Of a stretch of 64,000 bases of DNA, positions 1 to 11,299 are shown one piece after another (within the stretch, counting starts at the first letter, position 1; every line of letters begins with the position of its first letter). The position numbers and the translations under genes are program-made. Source of the stretch: Erythroxylum novogranatense (taxonomy: Eukaryota; Streptophyta; Magnoliopsida; Malpighiales; Erythroxylaceae); assembly GCA_029891385.1 (NCBI GenBank), contig CM057230.1, forward strand, positions 50,261,414 through 50,325,413. The letters run 5' to 3'. The notes below the pieces were generated by a model that saw only the letters and a list, made by a program, of their open reading frames with translations, was not told the origin of the DNA and did no database searches.

Positions 1-236
1 ATGGTTCACTCAATTCATGCATTACGCAAAATTGCGTACAGAACAACACAATAGCACATTCAGAATGGCAATCATAAATTTACTAAACAATTATCACGCA
101 TTTGCATTCAACCCTTTTCAAATTCACAGCACAATAACATACTGAATGCATGATGATTTCCATTTCATTTTAGTGTTGTGACTGAGCGTCAGTATTATCC
201 CATTTCTGGGCACATTAAACAGAAATCGCGTTTTCG

Positions 237-311
237 GGATAGGAGAGCCCTCAGGGTATGCACTACTACCCACGCGCAGTAGGGATAGGAGAGCCCTCTA
301 GGTATGCACTA
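237..311. repeat. Tandem duplication inside chromovirus LTR
   Basis: Two copies of a roughly 45-bp unit containing AGGAGAGCCCTC and GGTATGCACT stand in tandem. The 5' LTR of the complete chromovirus has the same two units at 16987-17060, while its 3' LTR (around 7796-7835) has only one. Confidence 0.75.
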
Positions 312-840
312 TTCCCTTTTCACAATAGTCGAGCTTATAGCTCCGATCAGAATTTGCTCCAGTCACAACTGTTAATTACCAATTTCTAATCATGCCTAGC
401 ATGCGTTCACAATTTCACAATGACACACCCCATACAACAATATTCATTTAGGTCACACAGTTCATTCAAAGCATTTAGCACATCAGAGATTGAGGAACCA
501 ACTAGGTTACTCACCTCAGAACTTTTGAGCTACTGCCGAGAAGTCTCGCCTACGTCGGACGATCGACGATCCACTTGAGCCTCTACAATAATCATAATAT
601 CAAAATATTACTAATTGCCCAATTTCAGTCATTCAAAGATGCATATGTATGGAATGATTTACGTACTATACATGTTATGACATTTCTGACCTTAATCCCG
701 AATTATATCAATTCCGCGTTTACACTCTAATCCATAGCAATTCCTAACACCATGATTCCATTGACTATACTCCCATCAATCACTAACTAATCCCAATTTA
801 ACCTCAAAATCCTCTAATTAAAAGCATCATTTTCAGCCTA

Positions 841-1040
841 AACAGGCGCCCTCGCCGCGACGTCTGGTCCCTCGCCGCGGCGTAAAGGAGAAATCCGCTC
901 GCCGCGGCGCACACATCCACTCATCGCGGCGTGCGATAGAAATCGACACGTCACGACGTACGAATAAATATTCGTCGCGACGTGCAGGAAGGGGTGGCTC
1001 GCCGCGGCGTGTTCATCACACGTCGCGACGTGCGAACCCA
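841..1040 (-). repeat. GC-rich palindromic 13-mer array in LTR (copy 1)
   Basis: About eight degenerate copies of CTCGYCGCGRCGTR occur at 20-30 bp intervals in otherwise AT-rich LTR. The core CGYCGCGRCG is self-complementary and carries several CpGs per unit. The equivalent arrays are at 8361-8600 and 17598-17820. Confidence 0.8.
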
Positions 1041-1586
1041 GAAAAGCCTCCGAAATCCAGAATTTCTCAGATCTTCTGATATATAAATAATCCAAATCCA
1101 TTTTAAAACACTCATAAACAACTTCATATACTAAACTCAACTCATTTCTAACCTCAATTTCACCTAAAATCAGTTATTCATCAAATACCCAAATCTAAAT
1201 CAACAATTTCTCAAAACCTACATCATCCGAAACTCACACATTTCTTAAACAATTTATAACTTCATTCAATGCTCAAATCAAACTATTTAAAACATAAACA
1301 AGTAGAAACTTACTTGATTTAAGCCTTAAAGCTTCGAAAATCACTTCAAATCTCCAACTCCCAACTCAATCACCACCCACGGCATTTACCCAATTCCTCA
1401 ACACTCATCATCTTCTTCCAACCCAAGCTTAAGGATAGGTATAGGTGAAGAAGGAAGCAATTTAAAAAGGAGAAGATGGAACAGAAAGCAAGGATGATGA
1501 TCCTGATGGAAAGAGAAGATCCAAGAGAAAACCACGTTTTCTTTCAAAAGGGAGAAGCATCGTGGAAGGAGATTCAAAGATAAGGG

Positions 1587-1594
1587 TTTATATA
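1587..1594 (-). promoter_or_regulatory. TATA-like box of chromovirus LTR (copy 1)
   Basis: TATATAAA on the minus strand, conserved in the three LTR copies (also 9144-9151 and 18365-18372). It lies roughly 550 bp from the LTR 5' end once the hAT insertion is discounted. That leaves a short U3 and a very long transcribed LTR leader. The promoter role is inferred from position and sequence only. Confidence 0.5.
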
Positions 1595-2009
1595 CTAACG
1601 AAAATAAGGCTTGTTTGGCAATTAATTGCCACAAGTCCAAATCTTAAGGTCTAACAATCCAATTCTTATTTTAATTTCTCCCGATTTCGTAATAACCATG
1701 AATAATAACTCTTAAGCTCATAACTCCAATTATTTCTCGCCAATTGTCAATCAATCTCAGAACCGTAATTCAATTAATTAGTCACTAAGCAAATTTTCCG
1801 GTCCGGACATGAGATTCTAAAAATTCCAGAAAAGTTCCTATAAATCCTCGAAATTAGGAAACACCTATTCCTATACTCCAATTTCCATTTCTCAATCCCT
1901 AAATTCACTTTCTCACTCCAATTCGAAAATCAAACCTAATCTGCACAATTTTCCAATTTACACAATCAAGTTGGGAAAATGACATACATGCATGGACTAG
2001 GGATGGCAA

Positions 2010-2165
2010 TTGTACCCGAACCCGATGGGTACCTGATAAAATTACCCGAACGGGGACGGGTATGGAGAGCAAATTTTTACCCGTGGGGCGGGTATGGAGG
2101 GTTAATAAAAATACCCGTCGGGTATCGGGGCGGGTATGGAGATACCACCCCCATACCCGTTTATC
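2010..2165. repeat. hAT left subterminal ACCCG/CGGGTA repeats
   Basis: Many short ACCCG, CGGGTA and GGGTATGG motifs occur in both orientations just inside the left TIR. The counterpart region is 6150-6299 inside the right TIR. Such subterminal clusters are transposase-binding sites in Ac-like elements; that role is inferred here. Confidence 0.6.
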
Positions 2166-3214
2166 ATTATATATATATACAAAAAATCCCTGTCGTTTAT
2201 CACTATACCCGTTGTCGTTTATCATTATACATATACACACAAAATCCCTAACTCGTTTATCATTCCACGACTGCCGACACTCTCCAGCAACCATCGTCTT
2301 CTTCCAGCAACAGCCGTCTTCTTCGACATCGACCCTCTTCTCCTCTTCTCCGACGCCGAGTCGCCGACCCTCTTCTCCGATGCCGACCCTTCATCCGCGA
2401 GGTTGTACTTCTGTACATATATGTTTGATTCAAGCAACTTTCAGTTTTTGGTTGTAAATATCTTGAAACCATTGTATATTCTCTTAGAAATTGATTTAGA
2501 AGGAGTGAATGGCTGATGGATTGACTATAACCGAAAATGTAAATTTGAACTTTGATGATATTGACTAGAGCTATATTATATAAAGGAGCCTGTTTGTTCT
2601 TGCTTTTGAACTGTCTCAATGTTCTATCCTGATTTGGTATTTGTCATGAAAATGACCACCTAAAGTTGCATTAACGTCTTTGTAAGACTTCTTGATTGCT
2701 CTTGTCTTGGTGTTTATTTTCCTAAGATTCTTTTCTAGTTTGCGAGAAGACCGTAACATTAGGTTTATTCATTGCTTGCTACACTTTCAAATTTCAATTA
2801 AGTCTCTAATACACATTCTTTTAGAAAATAAGTACCTAAGTGTTACTGTTTTTGTGTTAAAAACATTCAAGAAATTCATTCAAGAAATTCACCTAATGTT
2901 GTGCTACTGTCAATGTTATTTGAATGTTATTTTTTTAGTGTTCTAAACATTGAAGAAATGTTAATACTATTGGACTGTTAATGTGTCTTGAGTGTTATGT
3001 TATTTGTGTTCAAACATTCAAGAATATATACAGTAAACTAGTCCAATTCAAGTTTAGAATTTAATTAAGTTTGATTTCATCAAAAATAAAATATTGGATA
3101 CTTATGCAGGTAAGTTTAATTTCCTTCATTAGATAAAGTATTATCCATACCTTTCGGATGATAATTTGATTGGATACTTGTGCAGGTAATTTGGGTTAAT
3201 TTTTGTTAGATGTC

Positions 3215-5290
3215 ATGTCAATGAACTCGAATGAGAGTATTTCTCAAAATCCTATATCTATGGATAGTCCTCCCATTCCTACTGACCTCTCTCCTTCGGT
3301 CGACTCACCAAATAGAAATAGTACGAGTCAGGAACCCACTCCAACTTCAGATGCTGTACAAGATGTTGAAGATACACGTAAAAGAAGATTAACATCGGTT
3401 GTTTGGAATCATTTCAAAAAGGTGAAAATTGATGGGGAAGATGAGAAGGCCATTTGTAATTATTGTCAGAAAAAACTTTCTGGCAAAAGCTCAAGTGGAA
3501 CTAAACACTTGCATGATCACATAAAGAGTTGTCCTCGAAAAAATTTCAAGGCGTTAAACAACAAGTTTTGGTGCAACAAACAAATGCGAAGGCAAATTAT
3601 CTTTTTGATCAACAAAAATCAAGGGATGATCTTGCCAAGATGATTATAATACATGAGTATCCTTTGGTTATGGTCGAGCATCACGGATTTTGCCAATATT
3701 CTGCTGGTTTGCAGCCCTTGTTTAAGGTTCCCTCACGAAATACCGTGAAAAGCGATATCTTAAGGATATATGACTACGAAAGGGCAAAAACTTTGCGTTT
3801 GTTGGAGGCAAATTGTAGTAGGATTGCCTTAACTACGGATATGTGGACTTCTAGTAATCAAAAAAAGGGTTTTATGGCTATCACCGCTCATTTCGTTGAT
3901 GATAAGTGGACATTACAAAGTCGTATCATGAGGTATTAATTTGCTTTCCTCTTTTTTTGAATCACATTTGTCTATGTTTGCTATTTCTATCTAATTGCAT
4001 ATTAATAATGCCAACAATATTGTTTTGATCATTTAATAATCATTAATTGACAATATTAATTATCTAATTCTTGTTTATTTACTTGTATAATATAGGTTCA
4101 TATATGTACCTTGTCCACACCTTCTTGAAGTTCTTACCAATGTTTTATTTAATACCATTTTGGATTGGAACATTGATCGAAAGTTATCAACTTTGACGGT
4201 TGATAATTGTACGACTAATGAAGCTATCATTAGTGATATCAGAAATAAGATTTCTCTTGGTTCACTTATGTTGAATGGGTCTTTGTTTCACATGCGTTGT
4301 TGTGCCCACATTTTAAATTTGATCGTTCAAGATGGTTTGCTTGTCATTGGCAAGGGTATAGAAAGGATTAGAGATAGTGTGGTGTTTTGGACAGATCTCC
4401 AAAAAGGGAGCGAAGTTTGAAGAAGCGGTGCGACAATTACGCATTACAAGTACCAAAAATTGGTTCTTGATTGCAAGACCGGTGGAATTCCACATATTCA
4501 ATGCTTATCTGCTTTGATATACAAGGATGTCTTTAATCGTTTGATCTGGCGTGAACCATTATACAAAGATTTGCCAACCAAGAGGATTGGAGACTTGCAG
4601 GAATGGTTTGCGAGAAGTTAGGATTGTTCCATTCTGTGACCGAGATGTTCTCAGGTACAAAGTATCCAACAATAAATATTGTTTTCCCTAAAATTTGTGA
4701 AATCAGAAGCTCATTGGAAAAATGGTGTGAGTCTCCAATTGAGGTGATTCAAGGCATGGCAAGAAATATGTTGGCAAAGTATAAAAAGTATTGGTCTGAC
4801 ATTCATGGAATCATGGGAGTGGCAGTTATATTGGATCCAAGGTACAAGACCAAAATATTAGAATATTGTTTTAAAAGAATTTATGGAGAGTACTTATATG
4901 TTGATGAAGTCAAAAAAACTATGAATGTTTGCTATGATTTGTTTGAAGAGTATAGAATGAGGGATTCACCTTCTTATAAAGAAGGTGAAGTTTCATATAC
5001 TTTTGAGCTACATAGAGATGCTAATGAAGGATTTCTCCAAAGTTTTGATGAGGAAGTTGCTCTTGAAAGAGAGTAGTTTGTTTGCAGCAAATTGGATCAT
5101 TATTTAGAGGAAAAAGTGTTACCAAGAATGTAAAATTTTGATATTTTATGTTGGTGGAAAACTAATGGGGTAAAGTATCCACTCTTGATGAAGTTGGCAA
5201 GAGATGTATTAGCTATACCAGTTTCAACTGTAGCTTGAGTCTCCGCTTTTAGCCTGGCGAAAGGTTGGTGAGTCCACACCGTAGTCGGCT
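3215..5290 (+). pseudogene. hAT transposase (BED zinc finger / RNase H-like / hAT dimerisation), broken
   Basis: The start is ATG at 3215, after a plausible leader-intron acceptor (TTGTGCAG, around 3178-3185). Domains in order: acidic/serine-rich N-terminus; BED finger with WNHFKKV, the CNYC pair and the HLHDHIKSC end (about 3400-3540); RNase H-like region with ALTTDMWTS (about 3825) and TVDNCTTNE (about 4195); insertion/helical region with HMRCCAHILNLIVQDGL (about 4290); C-terminal dimerisation region with CWWKTNG, YPLL and IPVSTVA (about 5140-5240). An in-frame intron of 163 bp fits at 3933-4095 (G|GT...AG|G). There is a frameshift near 3540 and another near 4395. Stop codons occur near 4530 and at the SESAFS motif (about 5237). 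It would have cut and pasted the element; it is not functional now. Confidence 0.9.
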
Positions 5291-5299
5291 TCATCCCAA

Positions 5300-6149
5300 G
5301 ACTTTATAAGCGTTGATGTGTGCACAAAGTTGGTTGTGGAGTGAAATAAAGGTGATTCTTATCTTTATTTGAATGAAATTCAATGAAATAATTAAGTTAT
5401 TATTATATATCTTAATTGAATCCTTTATTTTGTGGTTGTTTTTATAGTAACATGTTACGATGAGGCGAATGCATATTATCGCACTATTGAGTATGATGAG
5501 GATGTTAGTGAGGTATTTTAGCAATTCATAATCCATTAATTTAAATAACAATTTTATTTTTAGTGTGAATGACTAATAATTGTTATTGTTTAATGATAGG
5601 CAAGTGGTCCAACAAATGCTTAATGTTCAAGAAATAGTGCAAATGCAATAAAGAGGTAACACACTTTTTTCCTTTTATATACAAATTGCATGGTTAGCTT
5701 TAAATCGGAAACAAACATTTCAATTAAAGATATGCTAATTGATTATTTTCAAAAAAAAATGAAAAGAAAAAGTAACTAAGTGCTAGTTAACATGTACGTG
5801 TTGTTAAATTTAATTTGTGCAATTTATGCTCTTCAAGTACAATGCAGAAATTTCAAAGAATATGTCGATCTATCATGGCATCCTCGAGCAGAACCTTCAA
5901 TTACAATACAAGGATCTCATCAAGTTCTATTGCTTTTTATGTTTTGGAATTTCCATTAAAACTAATGTATGTTATTTTAATTTGTTGTCTTTTTTTTAAT
6001 TCACTCGTGGATTTGTACTATCAATTTATAATCTCTGTTTACTCGTTTCTTTTATGTTAAATTCAGTATGTATGTATGAATGTAACATGAAAATTTAAAA
6101 GAAAAACAAATAGTCCATTCATATTAAATAATTTACCTTAAAAAAAACA
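5300..6149. other. hAT 3' non-coding region
   Basis: AT-rich sequence between the end of the transposase and the right subterminal repeats. No coding similarity is seen; the short frames here show no recognisable motif. Confidence 0.5.
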
Positions 6150-6299
6150 GAAGCGGGTAAACGGGTACCTAATGGGGGTCAAACCCCATCGAATGCAGTA
6201 TGGGGGCGAGAAAATTACCCGGGGGGATGAAGCGGGATGGGGGGTGGGGCGGGTTAGTGGGGGAGTGCGGGGAGGCATACCCGCCCCATACCCGCCCCG
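6150..6299. repeat. hAT right subterminal CGGGTA/ACCCG repeats
   Basis: GGGTA, ACCCG and GGGGCGGG motifs are dense up to the right TIR and mirror those at 2010-2165. Confidence 0.6.
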
Positions 6300-6311
6300 T
6301 TGCCATCCCTA

Positions 6312-6458
6312 GCATGGACATACATATGCTGGTGCAATCATAAACATTTATCAATAATATAGAGGCTAAATGCAATGAAATTCAATAATATGAATGCATT
6401 CATTCCTAACCCATCCGGATTACCGATATGCCCTTCACACCGATAACGGGATGTTACA
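6312..6458 (-). mobile_element. Chromovirus LTR, right piece after hAT insertion
   Basis: Continues the LTR interrupted at 1997, beginning with the second copy of the hAT target duplication (6312-6319). It ends in GGGATGTTACA at 6458, the complement of the canonical LTR start TGTAACATCCC. The next five bases (TTGAG) should be the target duplication, to be found left of the window. Confidence 0.88.
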
Positions 6459-7130
6459 TTGAGATTTTAGCTACCTCCTACATCTCTCAGGATGAGGCTT
6501 GGAACATCAATGTCTTGATTTTTTAGTATGTTGCAGTGGAGAAGAAGATTAAGAGTTCTTCTCATATAACCATGTTTGTAGATGCCAAAGGCAAGGGAAA
6601 GGCTAAACCCCCAATAGCCTAAGGGTAAGGGCAAGAAACCTAAACACTCCCTGAAGATTCAAACTAGACAGTCTAGCATTCCTAAAGGTCCATTTAAATA
6701 AAGACCACTTAAAGGTACTTCTTCTGTAAGAAGAAGGGGCATAGGGAGGCTAATTGCAATAAGTACAGGTTATAGAAGGTTAAGCAGGAATTTTCAAGTA
6801 ACTCCTCGGCCTATATGATTTATGAATCCAATGTAGCTATAGCCACATCAAGTTCTTGGTGGTTAGATAGTAAAGCTTTTAACAATATTGCTTCCATAAT
6901 GCAAGGGTTCAGATCCAGTGAAGGCCGACTAAAGGAGAGGAAAAACTAATGGTCGGCAACAATGAGGAGGTGAATGTTTTGTATGTAGGAGATGTAGGTT
7001 TGAACATCGAAATGGGGTTTGCATTAGTTTTACGAGACACGCTTTATATATCATCTTTTAGAAGGAACTTGATCTCTATATTAGTTTTGGATAAAGAGGG
7101 CTACAGTTTTGTATTTGATATTTTAGTTGT
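6459..7130 (+). pseudogene. Copia-1 gag C-terminus and protease, degenerate fragment
   Basis: The + strand frames show a decayed Ty1/copia gag end with a zinc knuckle at 6716-6757. It reads YFFCKKKGHREANC, so the first cysteine of C-X2-C-X4-H-X4-C has become tyrosine. A protease-like stretch SWWLDSKAF (about 6860) has DSK where DSG is expected. The gag-pre-integrase beginning is at 6949-7130. Many stops and frameshifts interrupt it. The reading continues across the chromovirus insertion to 18932, so both pieces belong to one element. Confidence 0.82.
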
Positions 7131-8360
7131 TGTAGCGCCCCCTTACCGTAGGGTATACACCGGGACGCCCGTAGGTCATACCAATACATAACCTACGATG
7201 AGGGTGCACTACGATTCGATCATTTCTATAAACCTCATGGCATCAATATAATAAAGCAATAATATCGAATTCACTAAATTTTAAAACCAAAAGATACTCT
7301 TCATTTCCTTACTTAAACCAAATTTACACAATTATGTCATAATTTACAGCAGTACAAAAATCTGAAAGGAACTGAAATAACTCCTAACTAGGTCATTCCC
7401 AAAAGATCCCAGCTGACCGACCTGTGGGCCATACTCCTCTCACCGACACTCACACTGCAGGAAAAGTCTCGCTAACTGGAGCTAGGAGTCAACTATCGTT
7501 GTCCTGAAAAATAATCGCAATATTGGGTAAGTTTGTGAACTCAATGAGTAACCATCATCGATGGTTCACTCAATTCATGCATTACGCAAAATTGCTTACA
7601 AAACAACACAATCACACATTCAGAATGGCAATCATAAATTTACTAAACAATTATCACGCATTTGCATTCAACCCATTTCAAATTCACAGTACAATCACAT
7701 ACTGAATGCATGATGATTTCCATTTCATTTTAGTGTTGTGACTAAGCGTCAGTATTATCCCATCTCTGGGCACATTAAACAGAAATCGCGTTTTAGGGGT
7801 AAGAGAGCCCTCTGGGTATGCACCATTCCCTTTTCACAATAGTTGAGCTTATAGCTCCGATCAGAATTTGCTCCAGTCACAACTGTTAATTACCGATTTC
7901 TAATCATGCCTAGCATGCGTTCACAATCTCACAATGACACACCCCATACAGCAATATTCATTTAGGTCACACAGTTCATTCAAAGCATTTAGCACATCAG
8001 AGATTGAGGAACCAACTAGGTTACTCACCTCAAAACTTCCGAGCTACTGCCGGGAAGTCTCGCCTACGTCGGATGGTCGACGATCCACTTGAGCCTCTAT
8101 ACAATCAGAATGAATATAACATTACTACTTGTACCAATTTCAGTCATTCCAAGATGCATATGTATTGAATGATTCACGTACTATACATGTTATGACATTT
8201 CCGACCCTATTCCCGAATTATCTCAATTCCGCATTTTCACTCTAGTCCATAGCAATTCCTCATACCATAATTAAATTGACTATATTCCCATCAATCACTA
8301 ACTAATCTCAATTTAACCTCAAAATTCTCTAATTAAAAGCATCACTTTCGGCCTATAAAG

Positions 8361-8600
8361 GCGCCCTCGTCGCGGCGCCTGATTCCTTGCCGCAGCGTGA
8401 AATCCTCTGCTCATCGCGACGTGCGTTGCTGCTCGTCGCGACGTGCAGGCGAAATCCGCTCGCCGCGGCATACACTTCCACTCGTCGCGGTCCACTCGTC
8501 ACAGCGTGCAACGAAAATCGGCTCTTCGCGACGTACGAATTAATATTCGTCGCGACGTGCAGGAAGGGGTGGCTCGCTGCCGACGTGCGAACCCAGAAAA
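8361..8600 (-). repeat. GC-rich palindromic array (copy 2)
   Basis: Repeats of CTCGTCGCGACGTGC and CTCGCCGCGGC-type units, as at 841-1040, with a different unit number. The reading frame through it (HVATS/HAVTS-like repeats) is a by-product of the repeats and not a gene. Confidence 0.8.
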
Positions 8601-9143
8601 GCCTCTGAAACCCAGAATTCCTCAGATCTTCTGATATATAAATCATCCAAATCCATTTTAAAACACTCCTAAACAACTTCATATACTAAACTCAACTCAT
8701 TTCTAACCTCAATTCCATCTAAAATCAGTTATTCATCAAATACCCAAATCTAAATCAACAATTTCTCAAAACCTACATCATCCGAAACTCACACATTTCT
8801 TAAACAATTTATAACTTCATTCAATGCTCAAATCAAACTATTTAAAACATAAACAAGTAGAAACTTACTTGATTTAAGCCTTAAAGCTTCGAAAATCACT
8901 TCAAATCTCCAACTCCCAACTCAATCACCACCCACGGCATTTACCCAATTCCTCAACACTCATCATCTTCTTCCAACCCAAGCTTAAGGATAGGTATAGG
9001 TGAAGAAGGAAGCAATTTAAAAAGGAGAAGATGGAACAGAAAGCAAGGATGATGATCCACAATGGAAAAGAGAAGATCCAAGAGAAAACCACGTTTTCTT
9101 TCAAAAGGGAGAAGCATCGTGGAAGGAGATTCAAAGATAAGGG

Positions 9144-9151
9144 TTTATATA
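9144..9151 (-). promoter_or_regulatory. TATA-like box of chromovirus 3' LTR
   Basis: TATATAAA on the minus strand, about 555 bp from the LTR start. It is conserved with 1587-1594 and 18365-18372. Confidence 0.5.
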
Positions 9152-9705
9152 CTAACGAAAATAAGGCTTGTTTGGCAATTAATTGCCACAAGTCCAAATC
9201 TTAAGGTCTAACAATCCATTTCTTATTCTAATTTCTCCCGATTACGTAATAACTATGAATAATAATTCCTAAGCTCATAACTCCAATTATTTCACGCCAA
9301 TTGTCAATCAATCTCAGAACCGTAATTCAATTAATCAGTCACTAAGCCAATTTTCCGGTCCGGACATGATACTCTAAAAATTCCAGAAAAATTCATATAA
9401 ATCCTTAAAATTAAGAAACACCTATTCCTATACTCCAATTTCCATTTCTTAATCTCTAAATTCACGTTCTCATTCCAATTCGAAAATCAAACCTAATCTG
9501 CACAATTATAACCAAATTTTCAATTTACACAATCGGGTCAGAAAATTGTCATACATGCATGTACATACATATGCTTGTGGTCTCATAAACATTTATCAAT
9601 ATTATAGAGGCTATGAATGCATATGCAAGTCAGTTTATGCATGCACCAAATCCTACTCCATCCGAATTACCGATACGCCCTTCGCATTGGTAACGGGATG
9701 TTACA

Positions 9706-9718
9706 ATTCTCCCCTCCT
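9706..9718 (-). other. Polypurine tract of the chromovirus
   Basis: On the minus strand AGGAGGGGAGAAT abuts the 3' LTR start TGTAACATCCC. It is the expected primer site for plus-strand DNA synthesis. Confidence 0.9.
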
Positions 9719-9729
9719 AATAAAAATTT

Positions 9730-11250
9730 TGTCCTGAAATTTCTTACCTGACTGGTCGAACAGATGAGGGTACTGCCTCCTCATGTGCTCCTCAGTCTCC
9801 CAAGTAGCTTTCTCGGTCGAATGGTTCTTCCAAAGGACTTTCACCAATGGAATAACCCTGGATCTCAACTGCTTAACCCGCGATCCAATAATCTGCTCCG
9901 GCTCCTCTATATAACTCAAATCACTAGCTATCTCAATCTCCTGAGCCGGAATCACATGAGTCGGGTCTGATCTATACCGTCTGAGCATACTCACGTGGAA
10001 CACATCATGCAACTGCGACATCTCACTCGGCAAGGCCAATCTATACGCCAACGGTCCTATCTTCTCGAGGATCTCATAAGGATCAATATACCGAGGACTC
10101 AACTTGCCCTTACGGCCAAATCTGAGAACTCCTTTCCACGGAGACACTCGGAGGAACACTCTATCACCCACACTGTACTCCATCTCTCTCCAATGCTGAT
10201 CCATATAACTTTTCTGTCTATCCTGAGCTGCCTTGATGCGACTCCGAATCAACTGTACTTTATCCACTGTGTCCTGAATCAGCTCGGGACCCTCTATCAT
10301 CCTCACACCCTCTTCATCCCAATAAAGAGGCGATTTGCACTGTCGTCCATATAAGGCTTCATACGGTGCCATCCCGATACTGCTCTGGTACTGATTATTA
10401 TACGCAAACTCAACCAGAGGCAAATACTGATCCCAAGCACCTCAGAACTCCAATACACAGGCTCTCAACATATCCTCAATAGTCTGAATAGTCCTCTCAC
10501 TCTACCCATCTGTCTGAGGATGAAATGTTGTACTGAAGTTCAACCTCGTACCCATATCCGACTGCAAACTCTTCCAAAATCTTGAAGTAAACCTGGGATC
10601 CCTGTCTGAGACTATAGACACTGGAACCCCATGCAGTCGCACAATCTCTGCCACATACTTCTGGGCCAACCAATCGAGAGTAATGCTCTCCCTCACTGGC
10701 AAAAAGTGAGCCGATTTAGTCAACCGGTCCACTATGACCCATATCGCATCATGCTGCCTCGGCGTCCTAGGCAATCCCATAATGAAATCCATCGTAATGT
10801 GCTCCCATTTTCACTCCGGAATGGGCAATGAATGCAACCTCCCTACTGGAGCCTGGTGCTCAGCCTTAACCTGCTGGCACGTCAGACACCGAGAAACATA
10901 CTCTGCTACTTGCCTCTTCATACCTGGCCACCAGAAATGCAACTTGAGCTTGCGATACATCTTGGTAGTACCAGGATGCATGGCATAAGCAGCCAAATGA
11001 GCCTCCTCCAAAATCCCACGCCTCAGATAATCCACATCCAGAACACATAATCTCTGATCCATCCAAAGAGTCCCATCTCTCAACTTAAAATCAGTAGTCA
11101 AACCAGATCTGACTCTATCCATCAATCTCACTAACGCTAGATCCTGATCCTGCACTCTCCTAATCTGATCATGCAACATCGGCCTCAGCCTCAAAGTAGC
11201 AATAAGAGCTCCATCCTGATCCAAATCCATCTGCACATTCAGAGCTCTCA
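9730..11250 (-). pseudogene. Chromovirus integrase with C-terminal chromodomain, broken
   Basis: In order on the minus strand: HHCC zinc domain ([13 protein letters not shown] ... CLTCQQ, around 11000-10870); catalytic core starting [10 protein letters not shown] at 10792 with the first Asp in VDRLTK, the second in SDRDPRF and Glu in SERTIQ; GPY/F-like C-terminal domain; and a chromodomain at 9758-9913 (YIEEPEQI ... VLWKNHSTEKATWE ... YPHLF). In-frame stops at 10502-10504 (TAG where the family has CAG) and 10442-10444 (TGA where CGA is usual) are both consistent with C-to-T changes. Chromodomains of this clade direct integration towards heterochromatin. Confidence 0.9.
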
Positions 11251-11299
11251 ACTGAACTAAACACGGTAACCTCGAAACCTGAATCTGAGCTGCACTACC

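Larger units (their letters stand above)
1..1997 (-). mobile_element. Partial LTR of a Tekay-type chromovirus (left piece, cut by window edge and hAT)
   Basis: Base 1 onward matches the LTR of the complete chromovirus at 7131-9705 (starting at its position 7561) almost base for base, and matches the third copy in 14326-18926. The LTR resumes after the hAT insertion at 6312 and ends at 6458. It reads on the minus strand: its TG end is at 6458 and its CA end lies outside the window. A TATA-like box (minus TATATAAA) is at 1587-1594. The LTR includes the GC-rich palindromic array at 841-1040. The 6458 end borders copia sequence and not a polypurine tract, so this is either a solo LTR or the 5' LTR of an element lying to the left. 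Bases 1990-1997 (GCATGGAC) are the hAT target duplication. Confidence 0.9.
1998..6311 (+). mobile_element. hAT (Ac-like) DNA transposon, decayed
   Basis: The terminal inverted repeats are 12 bp, TAGGGATGGCAA at 1998-2009 and its exact complement at 6300-6311. They are flanked by a perfect 8-bp target duplication GCATGGAC (1990-1997 and 6312-6319). An 8-bp TSD and TAGGGATGG-type TIR are diagnostic of the hAT superfamily. Inside is a + strand BED-zinc-finger transposase with stops and frameshifts. GGGTA/ACCCG-rich subterminal regions occupy both ends. The 4.3-kb length is near full length for an autonomous plant hAT. It sits inside the chromovirus LTR, so it is younger than that LTR. Confidence 0.95.
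7131..9705 (-). repeat. 3' LTR of the chromovirus (2575 bp)
   Basis: Direct repeat of 14326-18926 without the inserted solo LTR. In element sense: TATA box 9144-9151, GC-rich array 8600-8361, conserved block with AG|GTGAGTAA (donor G at 8028), hairpin block 7565-7530, and pyrimidine-rich CAG ending at 7504. Compared with the 5' LTR it lacks one GGGTATGCACT tandem unit and one CCGCGG unit. Confidence 0.93.

Noticed and set aside
8353..8682. 109-codon minus-strand frame through the GC array, and equivalents at 838-1140 and 17590-17877
   Set aside because: The repeated HVAT/HAAT-like residues come from the palindromic DNA repeat; lengths and frames differ between copies.
8925..9197. 80-90 codon frame (MDLWQLIAKQALFS...) on the minus strand, present in three chromovirus LTR copies
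   Set aside because: It spans the TATA box, so its start would not be transcribed from the LTR. Its conservation is that of the LTR itself, and its 3' end varies between copies.
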